Shown: positions 7,428 to 16,775 of the stretch, in pieces
Position numbering within the stretch: position 1 is the stretch's first letter
Layout: each line of letters begins with the position of its first letter
Assembly (NCBI RefSeq): GCF_900547205.1
Contig: NZ_URFY01000033.1
Coordinates: 1-53,617 of the forward strand
Direction: 5' to 3'
DNA from: an uncultured Bacteroides sp.
GTDB lineage: Bacteria; Bacteroidota; Bacteroidia; Bacteroidales; Bacteroidaceae
DNA length: 53,617 nucleotides
Made by a program: the position numbers and the translations under genes
Notes under the pieces: model-generated
What the model saw: the letters and a program-made list of their open reading frames with translations, nothing else
Told to the model about the DNA's origin: nothing
The model's database searches: none

Positions 7428-9953
7428 ATGAAAAAAGGTTTTAAGATCACAGCTATCGTTCTAGGAGTCATTATCATCCTAATGTTCCTCCTTCCTTTCG
7501 CCTTCCAAGGCAAGATAGCAGATATTGTGAAATCGGAAGGAAACAAGATGCTTAATGCTCAATTTGACTTTAAGAAACTCAACATTAGCCTATTCCGTAA
7601 CTTTCCACAGGCTTCTGTCACTCTCGAAGACTTCTGGCTGAAAGGTACCGGCGAATTTGCCAATGATACCCTTGTAAATGCAGGAGAAGTTACCGCTACC
7701 GTCAACTTATTCTCTCTTTTCGGAGATAGCGGTTATGACATTTCGAAGATATTTATTGAGGATACACAGCTTCACGCTATTGTACTGCCGGACGGACGTG
7801 CCAACTGGGATATCATGAAAACGGATTCAACCCTAGCGACCGAAGCTCCCGCTGCCGAAGAAGCCGAGTCTTCTCCTTTTAAAGTGAAACTACAACGCTT
7901 CGTCATCAAAAACATGAACGTGGTGTATGACGACCAACAAGGAAAGATGTATGCAGATATCCACAACTTCAACGCTATTTGCGCCGGAGACTTAAGCAGC
8001 GACCGCACCACGCTGAAACTGGAAGCGGAAATGGAAGCATTGACTTACAAGATGAACGGCATTCCTTTCTTAGCAAACGCCAATATCTCTGCTAAGATGG
8101 ATGTGGATGCCGACCTTGCCAACAACAAGTTCACTTTGAAGGATAACACCCTCCGCCTCAATGCCATACAGGCAGGTATCGACGGATGGGTAGCTCTGAA
8201 TGCTCCTGCCATCGACATGGATTTGAAACTTAATACCAACGATATTGGTTTCAAAGAGATTCTGTCTCTGATTCCTGCGATTTACGCAACAGAGTTTTCC
8301 AACTTGAAGACCGACGGAACCGCTACGCTTACCGCAACTGCCAAAGGTATATTGCAAGGAGACACTGTGCCCGCATTCAACATTGACATGCAGGTTAAGA
8401 ACGCCATGTTCCGCTATCCGGCTCTTCCCGCAGGAGTAGATAAAATCAACATCAGTGCCAATGTTCAGAATCCAGGTGGAGATATCGACCTTACTACAAT
8501 CAATATTAATCCTTTCAGTTTCAGCCTTGCCGGAAACCCATTCAGCCTGACTGCTAATGTTAAAAACCCCATCAGCGATCCCGACTTCAAGGCGGAAGCA
8601 AAAGGTGTGCTCAACTTGGGCATGATTAAACAGGTATATCCGCTCGGAGACATGGAACTGAACGGAACAATCGATGCCGATATGCAAATGTCGGGACGCT
8701 TATCCTATATAGATAAGGAGGAATACGACCGTATGCAGGCTTCGGGAACTATCGGACTGACGGGTATGAAGCTGAAACTTCAAGACATGCCGGACGTAGA
8801 GATTAAGAAGTCCCTGTTCACCTTTACCCCGAAGTATCTCCAACTGAGCGAAACGACTGTCAACATCGGTAAGAACGACCTGACTGCCGACTGCAAATTT
8901 GAGAACTACATTGGCTATGTACTGAAAGGTACGACTTTGAAAGGCAACCTGAATATCGGTTCCAACTACTTCAACCTGAACGATTTCATGCCAACCGCTA
9001 CGGGCGAGACTGCCGCTACGACAGAGACAGCAACCACGGATTCCGTTGCAACCATCACCGGAATTGTTGAAGTTCCCCGCAACATCGACTTCCAAATGGA
9101 TGCCAACCTGAAACAAGTGCTTTTCGACAAGATGACATTCAACAATATGAACGGTAAACTTGTTGTTAAAGACGGCAAGGTAGATATGAAGAACCTCTCC
9201 ATGGGAACCATGGGCGGAAATGTAGTGATGAACGGTTATTACTCTACCGCCAACGAGAAAAAACCGGAAATGAAGGCGGAATTCAAACTGACGAACATCG
9301 GCTTTTCGCAGGCTTACAAAGAGCTGGATATGGTACAGAAAATGGCACCTATCTTCGAGAACCTGAAAGGTAATTTTTCCGGTAGCATCAACGTGCTGAC
9401 GGATTTGGACGCAGCCATGAGCCCCATACTGGATACGATGCAGGGAGACGGTAGCCTTTCTACCCACGACCTCAGCCTGAGCGGAGTAAAAGCAATCGAC
9501 CAAATTGCCGATGCAGTGAAGCAACCGAGCCTGAAGGAAATGAGCGTGAAAGATATGACACTGGACTTCATCATCAAAGACGGACGAGTGGAAACGAAGC
9601 CATTCGATATCAAGATGGGGGATTACTCGTTGAATCTTTCGGGTAGCACGGGACTCGACCAAACCATCGACTATTCCGGTAAAATCAAGCTGCCTGCTTC
9701 TGCTGGCAACATCTCCAAGTTGATGACACTCGACTTGAATATAGGTGGTTCATTCACCTCGCCGAAGGTCAGTGTGGACACAAAGAGTATGGCAAACCAA
9801 GCTGTTGAGGCTGTAGCCAACGAAGCTATCAGCAAACTGGGCGAGAAACTCGGACTGGACTCTGCCGCTACTGCCAATAAGGACTCCATCAAGCAGAAAG
9901 TGACTGAGAAAGCGACCAAGAAAGCGCTCGATTTCTTGAAGAAACTTAAATAA
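7428..9953 (+). CDS. AsmA-family envelope protein
   Basis: This 841-residue protein has one N-terminal membrane anchor (ITAIVLGVIIILMFLLPFAF). It continues as a long series of beta-rich segments with the AsmA signature early (KLNISLFRNFPQASVTLEDF, residues 47-66) and again near the C-terminus (LNLSGSTGLDQTIDYSGKI). A Thr/Ala-rich linker lies near residue 530. AsmA-like proteins form periplasm-spanning beta-grooves that move phospholipid between the membranes or affect outer-membrane assembly. Assignment to this fold rests on those segments and the layout; a specific lipid role is inference. The YrdC/YciO-family gene follows after 24 bases and is probably cotranscribed. Confidence 0.8.
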   Translation: MKKGFKITAIVLGVIIILMFLLPFAFQGKIADIVKSEGNKMLNAQFDFKKLNISLFRNFPQASVTLEDFWLKGTGEFANDTLVNAGEVTATVNLFSLFGDSGYDISKIFIEDTQLHAIVLPDGRANWDIMKTDSTLATEAPAAEEAESSPFKVKLQRFVIKNMNVVYDDQQGKMYADIHNFNAICAGDLSSDRTTLKLEAEMEALTYKMNGIPFLANANISAKMDVDADLANNKFTLKDNTLRLNAIQAGIDGWVALNAPAIDMDLKLNTNDIGFKEILSLIPAIYATEFSNLKTDGTATLTATAKGILQGDTVPAFNIDMQVKNAMFRYPALPAGVDKINISANVQNPGGDIDLTTININPFSFSLAGNPFSLTANVKNPISDPDFKAEAKGVLNLGMIKQVYPLGDMELNGTIDADMQMSGRLSYIDKEEYDRMQASGTIGLTGMKLKLQDMPDVEIKKSLFTFTPKYLQLSETTVNIGKNDLTADCKFENYIGYVLKGTTLKGNLNIGSNYFNLNDFMPTATGETAATTETATTDSVATITGIVEVPRNIDFQMDANLKQVLFDKMTFNNMNGKLVVKDGKVDMKNLSMGTMGGNVVMNGYYSTANEKKPEMKAEFKLTNIGFSQAYKELDMVQKMAPIFENLKGNFSGSINVLTDLDAAMSPILDTMQGDGSLSTHDLSLSGVKAIDQIADAVKQPSLKEMSVKDMTLDFIIKDGRVETKPFDIKMGDYSLNLSGSTGLDQTIDYSGKIKLPASAGNISKLMTLDLNIGGSFTSPKVSVDTKSMANQAVEAVANEAISKLGEKLGLDSAATANKDSIKQKVTEKATKKALDFLKKLK

Positions 9954-9977
9954 ACAAAGATAAAAAGAGAATAGATT

Positions 9978-10592
9978 ATGCTTCTGAAGCTGTATGACAA
10001 AAACAACAATCCGCAGGATTTGCAACGGATAATAGACATTCTGAATGATGGCGGGCTTATCATCTACCCTACTGATACGATGTACGCCATTGGTTGCCAC
10101 GGTCTAAAAGAACGTGCCATCGAACGGATATGCCGGATTAAAGAGATAGACCCACGCAAAAACAATCTGTCCATCATTTGTTATGACCTGAGCGTCATCA
10201 GTGAATATGCCAAAGTAGACAACAGCATATTCAAGCTCATGAAGCATAACCTTCCCGGTCCGTTTACATTTATTCTGAACGGAACAAATCGGTTGCCCAA
10301 GATTTTCCGCAACCGAAAAGAAGTGGGTATCCGTATGCCGGACAATAATATCATCCGTGAAATTGCACGCCTGCTGGATGCTCCCATCATGACCACTACC
10401 CTGCCCCTTGAAGAAGATGAGGATTTGGAGTATATGACTGACCCCGAACTGATAGACGAAAAGTTCGGTGACACAGTGGATTTAGTTATTGACGGAGGAA
10501 TCGGAGGAATTGAACCTTCGACGGTTGTGAAATGTACAGAGGACGAACTAGAAATCGTTCGGCAAGGGAAAGGATGGTTGGAAGAAGGATAA
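9978..10592 (+). CDS. YrdC/YciO-family threonylcarbamoyl-AMP synthase-like protein
   Basis: The 204-residue product is a single YrdC domain. The signature GGLIIYPTDTMYAIGC lies near residues 29-44. The nucleotide-binding stretch runs through RIKEIDPRKNNLSII, and PGPFTFILNG, GIRMPDNNI and the SPST-like segment IEPSTVVK follow in order. TsaC/Sua5 enzymes make threonylcarbamoyl-AMP for the t6A37 modification of ANN-decoding tRNAs. This protein lacks the C-terminal Sua5 domain and its length matches TsaC or YciO. YciO paralogues are often annotated as TsaC, so the t6A role is plausible but not certain. It shares a likely operon with the upstream AsmA-like gene and ends at the hairpin at 10628-10684. 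Confidence 0.8.
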   Translation: MLLKLYDKNNNPQDLQRIIDILNDGGLIIYPTDTMYAIGCHGLKERAIERICRIKEIDPRKNNLSIICYDLSVISEYAKVDNSIFKLMKHNLPGPFTFILNGTNRLPKIFRNRKEVGIRMPDNNIIREIARLLDAPIMTTTLPLEEDEDLEYMTDPELIDEKFGDTVDLVIDGGIGGIEPSTVVKCTEDELEIVRQGKGWLEEG

Positions 10593-10627
10593 GAAAAGAA
10601 ATCTTATAGTCCGATTGTTTTTTATTT

Positions 10628-10684
10628 AGAGGGTGTATCATACTATCAGAATCATATTCGTTTCTGACCGTTGATACACCCTCT
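10628..10684. terminator. Bidirectional hairpin terminator
   Basis: Perfect 13-bp arms (AGAGGGTGTATCA at 10628-10640, TGATACACCCTCT at 10672-10684) surround a second small stem (TCAGAA/TTCTGA). A T-rich stretch sits just left of the stem and serves leftward transcripts; the right side is less T-rich. It separates the convergent YrdC-like and SusD genes. Confidence 0.7.
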
Positions 10685-10699
10685 GAACTTTATTATTGC

Positions 10700-12346
10700 T
10701 TAATAACCCTCATTCTGTGTCAATTCCGGATTACTGTCCCTGTCTCCCTGCGGAATAGGGAAGTAACGGTTGAACGGCTTGAATATGCGATCTTCAATTT
10801 TCCGGGCTTCGGCAGAAGCATTCACATCAATAATGGCACGCATTTCAGGAGCTATATTTTCATCCATCTGTACCGTGCCCGTCAGACGTTGCAAGGTTCC
10901 ATTCAACACTTTCTCGGCGAGTAATTTTCCGTCGGAAGTCTTCCACCGGACAATGTCGGCACGACGTAGACCTTCACCGGCAAATTCTACACTACGTTCA
11001 CGACGAATCAATTCGCGCAATTTGTCGCTCGTATCATATTTACTCCGATCTACAACCGGCATACCTACCCGATTGCGAACCTTATCAAGCATATCGTAAA
11101 CCGCAGCAGACGGTCCGTTCAACTCATTTTCCGCTTCGGCATAAGTCAGCAAAACTTCGGCGTACCGGAATACAATAGGACAAGCATTAGAAGACCATAT
11201 ATCAATATATTGAGTAATAGGTTCCAGATATTTAGCCCACGTCAGTCCTGTTTTAGAAGCATTGTCGGCAGAAGTCATGTAATTTGCATTATTACTCCCA
11301 TCGGAGAATGTCTTATCCAACGTATTGAATATACCGACAGCGCCACCATCCTGGGTATAATTGCAACCGGGATAGAGAACAGTCATAGCCATTCTGGGGT
11401 CACGATTGGCATACGGATGAACTGGGTCATAGCCGGAACCCGGTTCTTCTTTGGTCAAACCGTTGCTCATTTCATACGCATCCACCAAGTTTTGAGTAGG
11501 AACGATTGATGACCATCCACCATCGCCATTGTTGTACATTTGCCCGATAGTACCCAAATCTCTGAGGTTCGGGATGTATTGCACGGCAGCAATAATCTCA
11601 TTGGATGACTGACCATTGACATTGAACAAGTTTGTATAATCCGGTTCGAGTTCATACAAGTTTAAATCCATAATCTTCTGCGCTCTGTCTTTAGCGGTAG
11701 CCCAGTCACCGTAATACAACGCTTCGCGCATTCTGATAGCCAGCGCAGCGCCTTGGGCAAGATATCCGCGTGCAGATGGCGTCTTATTCAAATCCGGAGT
11801 ACATTCATCCAATTCATTCTCAACAAACTTCTTCACTTCGACCTCCGAGTTACGTGGCACTTTTGCCTCATCAGATGTCATATAGTTCTGTATAATAGGT
11901 ACTCCACCATACCACCAGTTCATTGTGAAATAACTGTAGGCGCGGATGGTACGTACTTGTGCTATCAAATCTTTCTTCACCGCTTCGTCCTTGAAAGGAA
12001 TAGCGTCAATATTTTCCAGAAAAGTGTTGCAACGGCGGATTGTACCGAATCCGTAAAAGCTCACTCCGTAATTGGATGCAGTCATTGTACCGTTCCCGAT
12101 AGGCGTATAGCCTTCCCATGGGAAATTATTGAAACCGAAATCCGACATACAGTCCATATAGAGCAGTGTACCCCCGTCTTCCCAGCCATCGTAGCAGCCG
12201 ACCAGAAATTTCTGGGCATCCTCTTCGGACTTCCAAGTGGTGGCAGGCGACAAAGCATCATAGGGAGCGGTATTCAAAAAGTCAGAGCAAGAGGAAGCCA
12301 TCATAGCCGTTACTCCAATCAGTATATAATTTTTCAATCGTATCAT
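10700..12346 (-). CDS. SusD/RagB-family outer-membrane lipoprotein (orphan pair)
   Basis: A 548-residue lipoprotein with a signal peptide and a lipobox-like MMASSC before the mature cysteine, followed by SDFLNTAPYDALSP, a typical SusD opening. TPR-like helices and the late LRELIRRERSVEFAGEGLRRADIVRW block are family hallmarks. SusD-like proteins cap the SusC channel on the cell surface and capture glycan. The gene lies 23 bases after the SusC stop, forming a two-gene operon that ends at the hairpin at 10628-10684. No glycosidase, sulfatase, sensor or anti-sigma gene is adjacent, so the substrate cannot be guessed from neighbours beyond the weak hint of nagB upstream. Confidence 0.93.
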   Translation of the reverse strand: MIRLKNYILIGVTAMMASSCSDFLNTAPYDALSPATTWKSEEDAQKFLVGCYDGWEDGGTLLYMDCMSDFGFNNFPWEGYTPIGNGTMTASNYGVSFYGFGTIRRCNTFLENIDAIPFKDEAVKKDLIAQVRTIRAYSYFTMNWWYGGVPIIQNYMTSDEAKVPRNSEVEVKKFVENELDECTPDLNKTPSARGYLAQGAALAIRMREALYYGDWATAKDRAQKIMDLNLYELEPDYTNLFNVNGQSSNEIIAAVQYIPNLRDLGTIGQMYNNGDGGWSSIVPTQNLVDAYEMSNGLTKEEPGSGYDPVHPYANRDPRMAMTVLYPGCNYTQDGGAVGIFNTLDKTFSDGSNNANYMTSADNASKTGLTWAKYLEPITQYIDIWSSNACPIVFRYAEVLLTYAEAENELNGPSAAVYDMLDKVRNRVGMPVVDRSKYDTSDKLRELIRRERSVEFAGEGLRRADIVRWKTSDGKLLAEKVLNGTLQRLTGTVQMDENIAPEMRAIIDVNASAEARKIEDRIFKPFNRYFPIPQGDRDSNPELTQNEGY

Positions 12347-12369
12347 AGTTTATATTTTTAATCGGTTAA

Positions 12370-15300
12370 TCAGAATGTTACATTAATGCCGAACGCATGA
12401 GTGCTGAGCAACGGGTAGGAAGACAGGCGCTGGCTGGTAGCTTCCGGATCAATATTAATCTTCATGCTGTCGAATGTAAACAAGTTTTCTCCGGAATAAT
12501 AAATACGCAGGTTGTTTACTCCCAATGCGTGCAGTACACTTTTCGGGAAGGTGTAGCCTAATTGGATATTCTTCAACCGCACATAAGCTGTGTTTTGTAA
12601 CCAAAACGTAGATTGTGCCTGTCGTGAACAGCTAGGTGAATTGGTATCCGTGTAGAGACGTGGCATTTCGGCATTATGGTTTGTTTCGGTCCAAGCCTTT
12701 TTCCAGATGCTTGCAGGATGTCCGGCATCTCCGGAAAACGCACCGTAAACTTCGTATGCATCGAACAAGCGGGCAACCTTAGCTGCACCATTGAACATCA
12801 ACGACAGGTCGAACCCTTTCCAATCGGCACTCAGTCCCAATCCGAAAGTGTATGCAGGTTCAGGGCTATTGCACACCACGCGGTCGTCGGCATCCAACTT
12901 TCCATTGTTATCCGTATCAACATACTTGATATCACCCGCCTTGAAGCCACCGCCACCGAACGGATTACCATATTTTGCAGTAAACTCATCGGCTTCTTGC
13001 TGTGAATTAAAGAATCCATCGGCTTTGTACACATAATAAGAATTGATGGCATGACCCACTATATTACGCTGGCTGTAACCACCGGAGACATCCATATATC
13101 CTTTACTGGTATTCAAATCCAGTATTTCATTCTTATTATAAGCCATATTTCCTGTTACTCCGATGTTCACCTGACCTATCTTATCCCTGTAAGTCAGATT
13201 GATTTCCACTCCGCTGTTTTTCATCGAACCTACATTGTCTTTATATGCATTGAGGGCAAATTCGCTGGGAACATCCACGCTCATTATGATTCCCGTAGTC
13301 TTGCGGTTGTAGTAGTCGATAGAACCGTCAACCTTTCCACCTAGTAAAGAAAAATCCAATCCCAGTCCCCAAGTGGTTGCTTTTTCCCAAGAAATGGTAG
13401 AAAGTCGGTACGCTTTTTGATAATATCCTGAGTTCAATGTGCCTCCAAACGGATAGGTTGCATCCAGATTATAGGTATTCAAAGCAGGATAATAATCATC
13501 CAAAGCATCTTGATTACCAAGTTGTCCCCAAGAAGCACGAAGTTTCAGGTTGTTCAGCCAAGTCTTAGCGCCTGCCATAAAAGACTCTTCACTAATTCGC
13601 CATGCGGCAGAAAAAGAAGGGAAATATCCCCAGCGGTTTCCTTCGGCAAAACGAGAGGAAGCATCGGAACGGATATTGGCTTCGAACAGATACTTATCCG
13701 CAAAGTCATAGTTGACACGTGCAAACCATGAAATCATAGCCAGTTCGCGTGTATATCCCTCATTTGTCTGGGTGGAGGCATCACCGGCGTTCATATCCGT
13801 CAATTCATTGTTCGGGAAGTTTTTACGGTAGGCCTTCTGGTATTTATAATTATACTTCTCGGTATGCCATCCAGCCAGTACTTTCAGGTTATGCTGTTCA
13901 AAACTCTTTCCGTAGTTGAGCAATGCATCATAATTGGTACGGTCCCAACGGTAATACCGTTCGTCCAGTGAGTTGGGGTCCGACTTCTTATTGGCATTAT
14001 ATTGGATGAACTTCTGGAAGTTATGATAATTCTGTAAGTTGTTCACATACGAACCGCTCAATGTCACTTTCAGTCCGTCAATAATCTCATAATCCAAAGC
14101 AGCCATACCGGTAAAGTTATAATTATCGCGTGTGACATTCATCTTTGAATCCAGCCATGCGATAGGACTACCGTCGGAAATTGTTCCCCAAGTGCCATCG
14201 TCATATCTAGAAACAATCCACGGAGCAATCAAATTCAACTGGCGGATAATCTGGTCGGAACCGGAGCCTCCGTAAGCTGCACTCGGATCGGCATATTTAT
14301 TCTTGATAAACGCCAGATTCATACGTGCAGATAAACGTTTGGTGAGTTTTACATCAAGATTAGTACGGGCATTAAATTGTTCACGGCTTGCATTGGGCAA
14401 TACACCGGTCTGATTCAGATAGCCCACTGAAGCCATATACTTCACATTCTCTGTACCTCCATTTATATTAATATTGTGTCTGTGCAAAATACCTGTTTTA
14501 TACGCCAAATCGTACCAGTCGGTATTCGGATAGTCAGGATCAGTTCCATCACGAAACTTCTGCATCTCTTCCTCATCAAAGCGGGGAGTCTTGCCTTCCG
14601 CCACTAATACATCATTATACATGGATGCATATTCGGCGGAGCTCAAGCGGTCGATCATGTTTGTTGCATTCTGGAAGCTGACATAACCACTGTACGAAAT
14701 CTGCGGTTTACTGGATTTACCGCGTTTGGTAGTAATCAAAATAACTCCGTTTGATGCCTTTGAACCATAGATGGCAGCCGAAGCCGCATCTTTAAGGACG
14801 GAAATACTTTCGATATCATTGGGATCTACGGCATTCAGCGTCCCCGATTCCACACCGTCTATCAAGATGTACGGACTAGCAGTATTCAGGGTTCCCGTTC
14901 CACGTACGCGAATGGAACCATTATCCATACCGGGTGCTCCATTGGTTCCTGTGATTGTGACGCCGGGCATCAACCCTTGCAATCCATTCGTCAAGTTCTG
15001 AATGGGGCGGTTTTGAAGTTCCTTACTGTCAATAGAAGCAACAGAACCGGAAAGATTTACTTTCTTTTGAACACCATAACCTACTACAACAATTTCATCC
15101 AAAACTTCCGTATCCTCCTTCATAGTCAGACGGATAGGTGTACCGTCCCACTTTATTTCCTGAGTTTTATAACCCATATACGATACAGTTATCACATCAC
15201 CTTTCTTTACACCATTTAGAGTAAAATCGCCATCCATATTAGTTATCGTTCCGTTTGTGGAACCTTTCACCAAAACCGAAGCACCGATTATTCCGGCTCC

Positions 15301-15450
15301 CGAAGCATCACTAATGATGCCTTTACAAACACTGTTTTGTTGTACAATTCTCACATCCGATACATCCGATGCGTTAAAAGCATTTGTCATTCCTATGGAC
15401 ATTCCACCAAAAAACAACAACATACTTACATACTTAAATCGTTTTTGCAT
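12370..15450 (-). CDS. SusC/RagA-family TonB-dependent transporter (orphan pair)
   Basis: The 1026-residue protein starts at MQKRFKYVSMLLFF, where a signal peptide fits. An in-frame ATG 33 bases upstream (15483) would add residues ahead of it and lies closer to the palindrome. A carboxypeptidase-D-like N-terminal domain follows (KGIISDASGAGIIGASVLVK), then the SusC signature DEIVVVGYG, the plug (GVILITTKRG) and a 22-stranded barrel ending in ...HAFGINVTF. It has no secretin/STN extension, so it should not signal through an anti-sigma factor. It imports oligosaccharides using TonB energy. The expression signals are a -7 box at 15531-15538 and two copies of one palindrome at 15486-15502 and 15784-15800. 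Confidence 0.93.
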   Translation of the reverse strand: MQKRFKYVSMLLFFGGMSIGMTNAFNASDVSDVRIVQQNSVCKGIISDASGAGIIGASVLVKGSTNGTITNMDGDFTLNGVKKGDVITVSYMGYKTQEIKWDGTPIRLTMKEDTEVLDEIVVVGYGVQKKVNLSGSVASIDSKELQNRPIQNLTNGLQGLMPGVTITGTNGAPGMDNGSIRVRGTGTLNTASPYILIDGVESGTLNAVDPNDIESISVLKDAASAAIYGSKASNGVILITTKRGKSSKPQISYSGYVSFQNATNMIDRLSSAEYASMYNDVLVAEGKTPRFDEEEMQKFRDGTDPDYPNTDWYDLAYKTGILHRHNININGGTENVKYMASVGYLNQTGVLPNASREQFNARTNLDVKLTKRLSARMNLAFIKNKYADPSAAYGGSGSDQIIRQLNLIAPWIVSRYDDGTWGTISDGSPIAWLDSKMNVTRDNYNFTGMAALDYEIIDGLKVTLSGSYVNNLQNYHNFQKFIQYNANKKSDPNSLDERYYRWDRTNYDALLNYGKSFEQHNLKVLAGWHTEKYNYKYQKAYRKNFPNNELTDMNAGDASTQTNEGYTRELAMISWFARVNYDFADKYLFEANIRSDASSRFAEGNRWGYFPSFSAAWRISEESFMAGAKTWLNNLKLRASWGQLGNQDALDDYYPALNTYNLDATYPFGGTLNSGYYQKAYRLSTISWEKATTWGLGLDFSLLGGKVDGSIDYYNRKTTGIIMSVDVPSEFALNAYKDNVGSMKNSGVEINLTYRDKIGQVNIGVTGNMAYNKNEILDLNTSKGYMDVSGGYSQRNIVGHAINSYYVYKADGFFNSQQEADEFTAKYGNPFGGGGFKAGDIKYVDTDNNGKLDADDRVVCNSPEPAYTFGLGLSADWKGFDLSLMFNGAAKVARLFDAYEVYGAFSGDAGHPASIWKKAWTETNHNAEMPRLYTDTNSPSCSRQAQSTFWLQNTAYVRLKNIQLGYTFPKSVLHALGVNNLRIYYSGENLFTFDSMKINIDPEATSQRLSSYPLLSTHAFGINVTF

Positions 15451-15485
15451 AATAAATAAATTTAAATAATTAACTATAAGCAACC

Positions 15486-15502
15486 AAGTTCTGTTAGAAC
15501 TT
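15486..15502. promoter_or_regulatory. Operator-like palindrome, SusC-proximal copy
   Basis: AAGTTCTGTTAGAACTT is a perfect inverted repeat with 7-bp arms and a 3-bp centre. It lies between the predicted transcription start (about 15524) and the SusC ATG at 15450, so a bound protein would act as a roadblock, or the RNA would form a small hairpin in the leader. It is the exact reverse complement of the copy at 15784-15800. Confidence 0.65.
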
Positions 15503-15530
15503 ATTCTTTTATCTCTTTATTTCGTCGCCA

Positions 15531-15538
15531 CAAATATA
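15531..15538 (-). promoter_or_regulatory. -7 box of the orphan susCD operon
   Basis: CAAATATA reads TATATTTG on the minus strand, matching TAnnTTTG, 81 bases upstream of the ATG at 15450. The stretch from here to 15783 is AT-rich and holds no gene that I can see. Confidence 0.5.
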
Positions 15539-15783
15539 TATAATTATTGTTTATTCGGGACTATTCCGAGTCTTTTTTCCTCGTTTTAGAGAGAAAATAA
15601 GAGCAAAACTACGTTTCGGGACAAGTTTGCTTGCGAAATATCATCATTAGAGGGTGATATTATTAAAATATTAGTGTAATCGGGCGAGGAATATTCCGAT
15701 AGAAAATAAATAAGAATATTTCGGGTAAACTTGTTCAATCTATCTAATCTCAGACAGCTTACAGTCGTTGCAGCATGATTATT

Positions 15784-15800
15784 AAGTTCTAACAGAACTT
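15784..15800. promoter_or_regulatory. Operator-like palindrome, distal copy
   Basis: AAGTTCTAACAGAACTT repeats the proximal palindrome in inverted orientation. Here the arms extend to 10 perfect base pairs (ATTAAGTTCT/AGAACTTAAT). The two copies are 298 bases apart, a distance compatible with DNA looping. No regulator gene lies next to them. Confidence 0.6.
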
Positions 15801-15870
15801 AATAAATAAAATGTCCATCGCTCTTAATCAAAGAAAAGTTTTCAATACTTTTACTCAATAACCGAAAAGA

Positions 15871-15902
15871 CAAAAAAAGGCTGTTTCCCGACGGAAACAG
15901 CC
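15871..15902 (-). terminator. Intrinsic terminator of nagB
   Basis: GGCTGTTTCC (15879-15888) and GGAAACAGCC (15893-15902) form a 10-bp stem with a 4-base loop. Reading leftwards it is followed by seven T residues, as expected for rho-independent termination after nagB. Confidence 0.8.
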
Positions 15903-15923
15903 CTTATTCTAAATTACTTAATT

Positions 15924-16736
15924 CTATTTAATCAAAGATGCCGGATCCAAATGAGCAGACTCGATATCTTTAAAGTAACGATAAGTACCTACTTTCAGTT
16001 CAACAGTAGCAGCATCGTCGCAAACGATGATACCCTTTTCATGCATCTGCAAAGCACTGATAGTCCACATCTGGGTGATGGAACCCTCCACTGCGTGATA
16101 CAAGGCACGCGCCTTGTTATGACCGTTAACGATAATCATCACTTCTTTTGCAGAAAGTACAGTTCCCACTCCTACTGTCAATGAAGTCTTGGGAACTTTG
16201 TTAATATCATTATCAAAGAAACGGGAGTTGGCAATAATTGTATCCATTGTCAATGTCTTCTGGCGGGTACGTGAGGTCAATGAAGAACCCGGTTCGTTGA
16301 AAGCGATATGCCCGTCGGGGCCGATACCGCCCATGAACAAGTCGATGCCACCATAAGACTTAATCTTTTCTTCGTAGCGCGCACATTCTGCATCCAGGTC
16401 GGGAGCATTACCGTTGAGGATATTCGTATTTTCAGCCTTGATGTCGATATGGCTAAAGAAGTTGTTCCACATAAAAGAATAGTAGCTTTCCGGATGTTCT
16501 TTCGGCAATCCTACATATTCATCCATATTGAAGGTTACTACATTCTGGAAGGAAACGATTCCTTTCTTATTCAGGTCGATCAAAGCTTTGTACATTCCCA
16601 GAGGTGAAGAACCTGTGGGGCAGCCCAATACAAACGGTTTTTCGGGGGTTGGGTTTGCAGCTTTTATTTTTGCGGCAACATAATGTGCCGCCCACTGAGA
16701 AACAGACTGATAGTCCTGCTGAATAATGAGTCTCAT
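15924..16736 (-). CDS. nagB: Glucosamine-6-phosphate deaminase
   Basis: A 270-residue cytoplasmic enzyme that converts glucosamine-6-phosphate to fructose-6-phosphate and ammonia. Length and spacing match the well-known E. coli enzyme. FNMDEYVGL supplies D72, and GIGPDGHIAFNEPGSS supplies D141, H143 and E148 at the same numbers. The TRQKTL segment near residue 158, at the allosteric region in the E. coli enzyme, is present. It follows the flavodiiron gene by 40 bases on the same strand and ends at a strong terminator. No nagA or kinase gene is adjacent, so it probably serves amino-sugar use supplied from elsewhere in the genome. Confidence 0.95.
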   Translation of the reverse strand: MRLIIQQDYQSVSQWAAHYVAAKIKAANPTPEKPFVLGCPTGSSPLGMYKALIDLNKKGIVSFQNVVTFNMDEYVGLPKEHPESYYSFMWNNFFSHIDIKAENTNILNGNAPDLDAECARYEEKIKSYGGIDLFMGGIGPDGHIAFNEPGSSLTSRTRQKTLTMDTIIANSRFFDNDINKVPKTSLTVGVGTVLSAKEVMIIVNGHNKARALYHAVEGSITQMWTISALQMHEKGIIVCDDAATVELKVGTYRYFKDIESAHLDPASLIK

Positions 16737-16775
16737 AAGTCGATTGTTTTATAGGTTAGTTAATAAATTATTATC

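Noticed and set aside
8700..9662. 320-codon - strand frame opposite the AsmA-like gene
   Set aside because: The + strand protein is continuous from anchor to C-terminus; the reverse frame has Cys/His/Gln-rich composition typical of a shadow.
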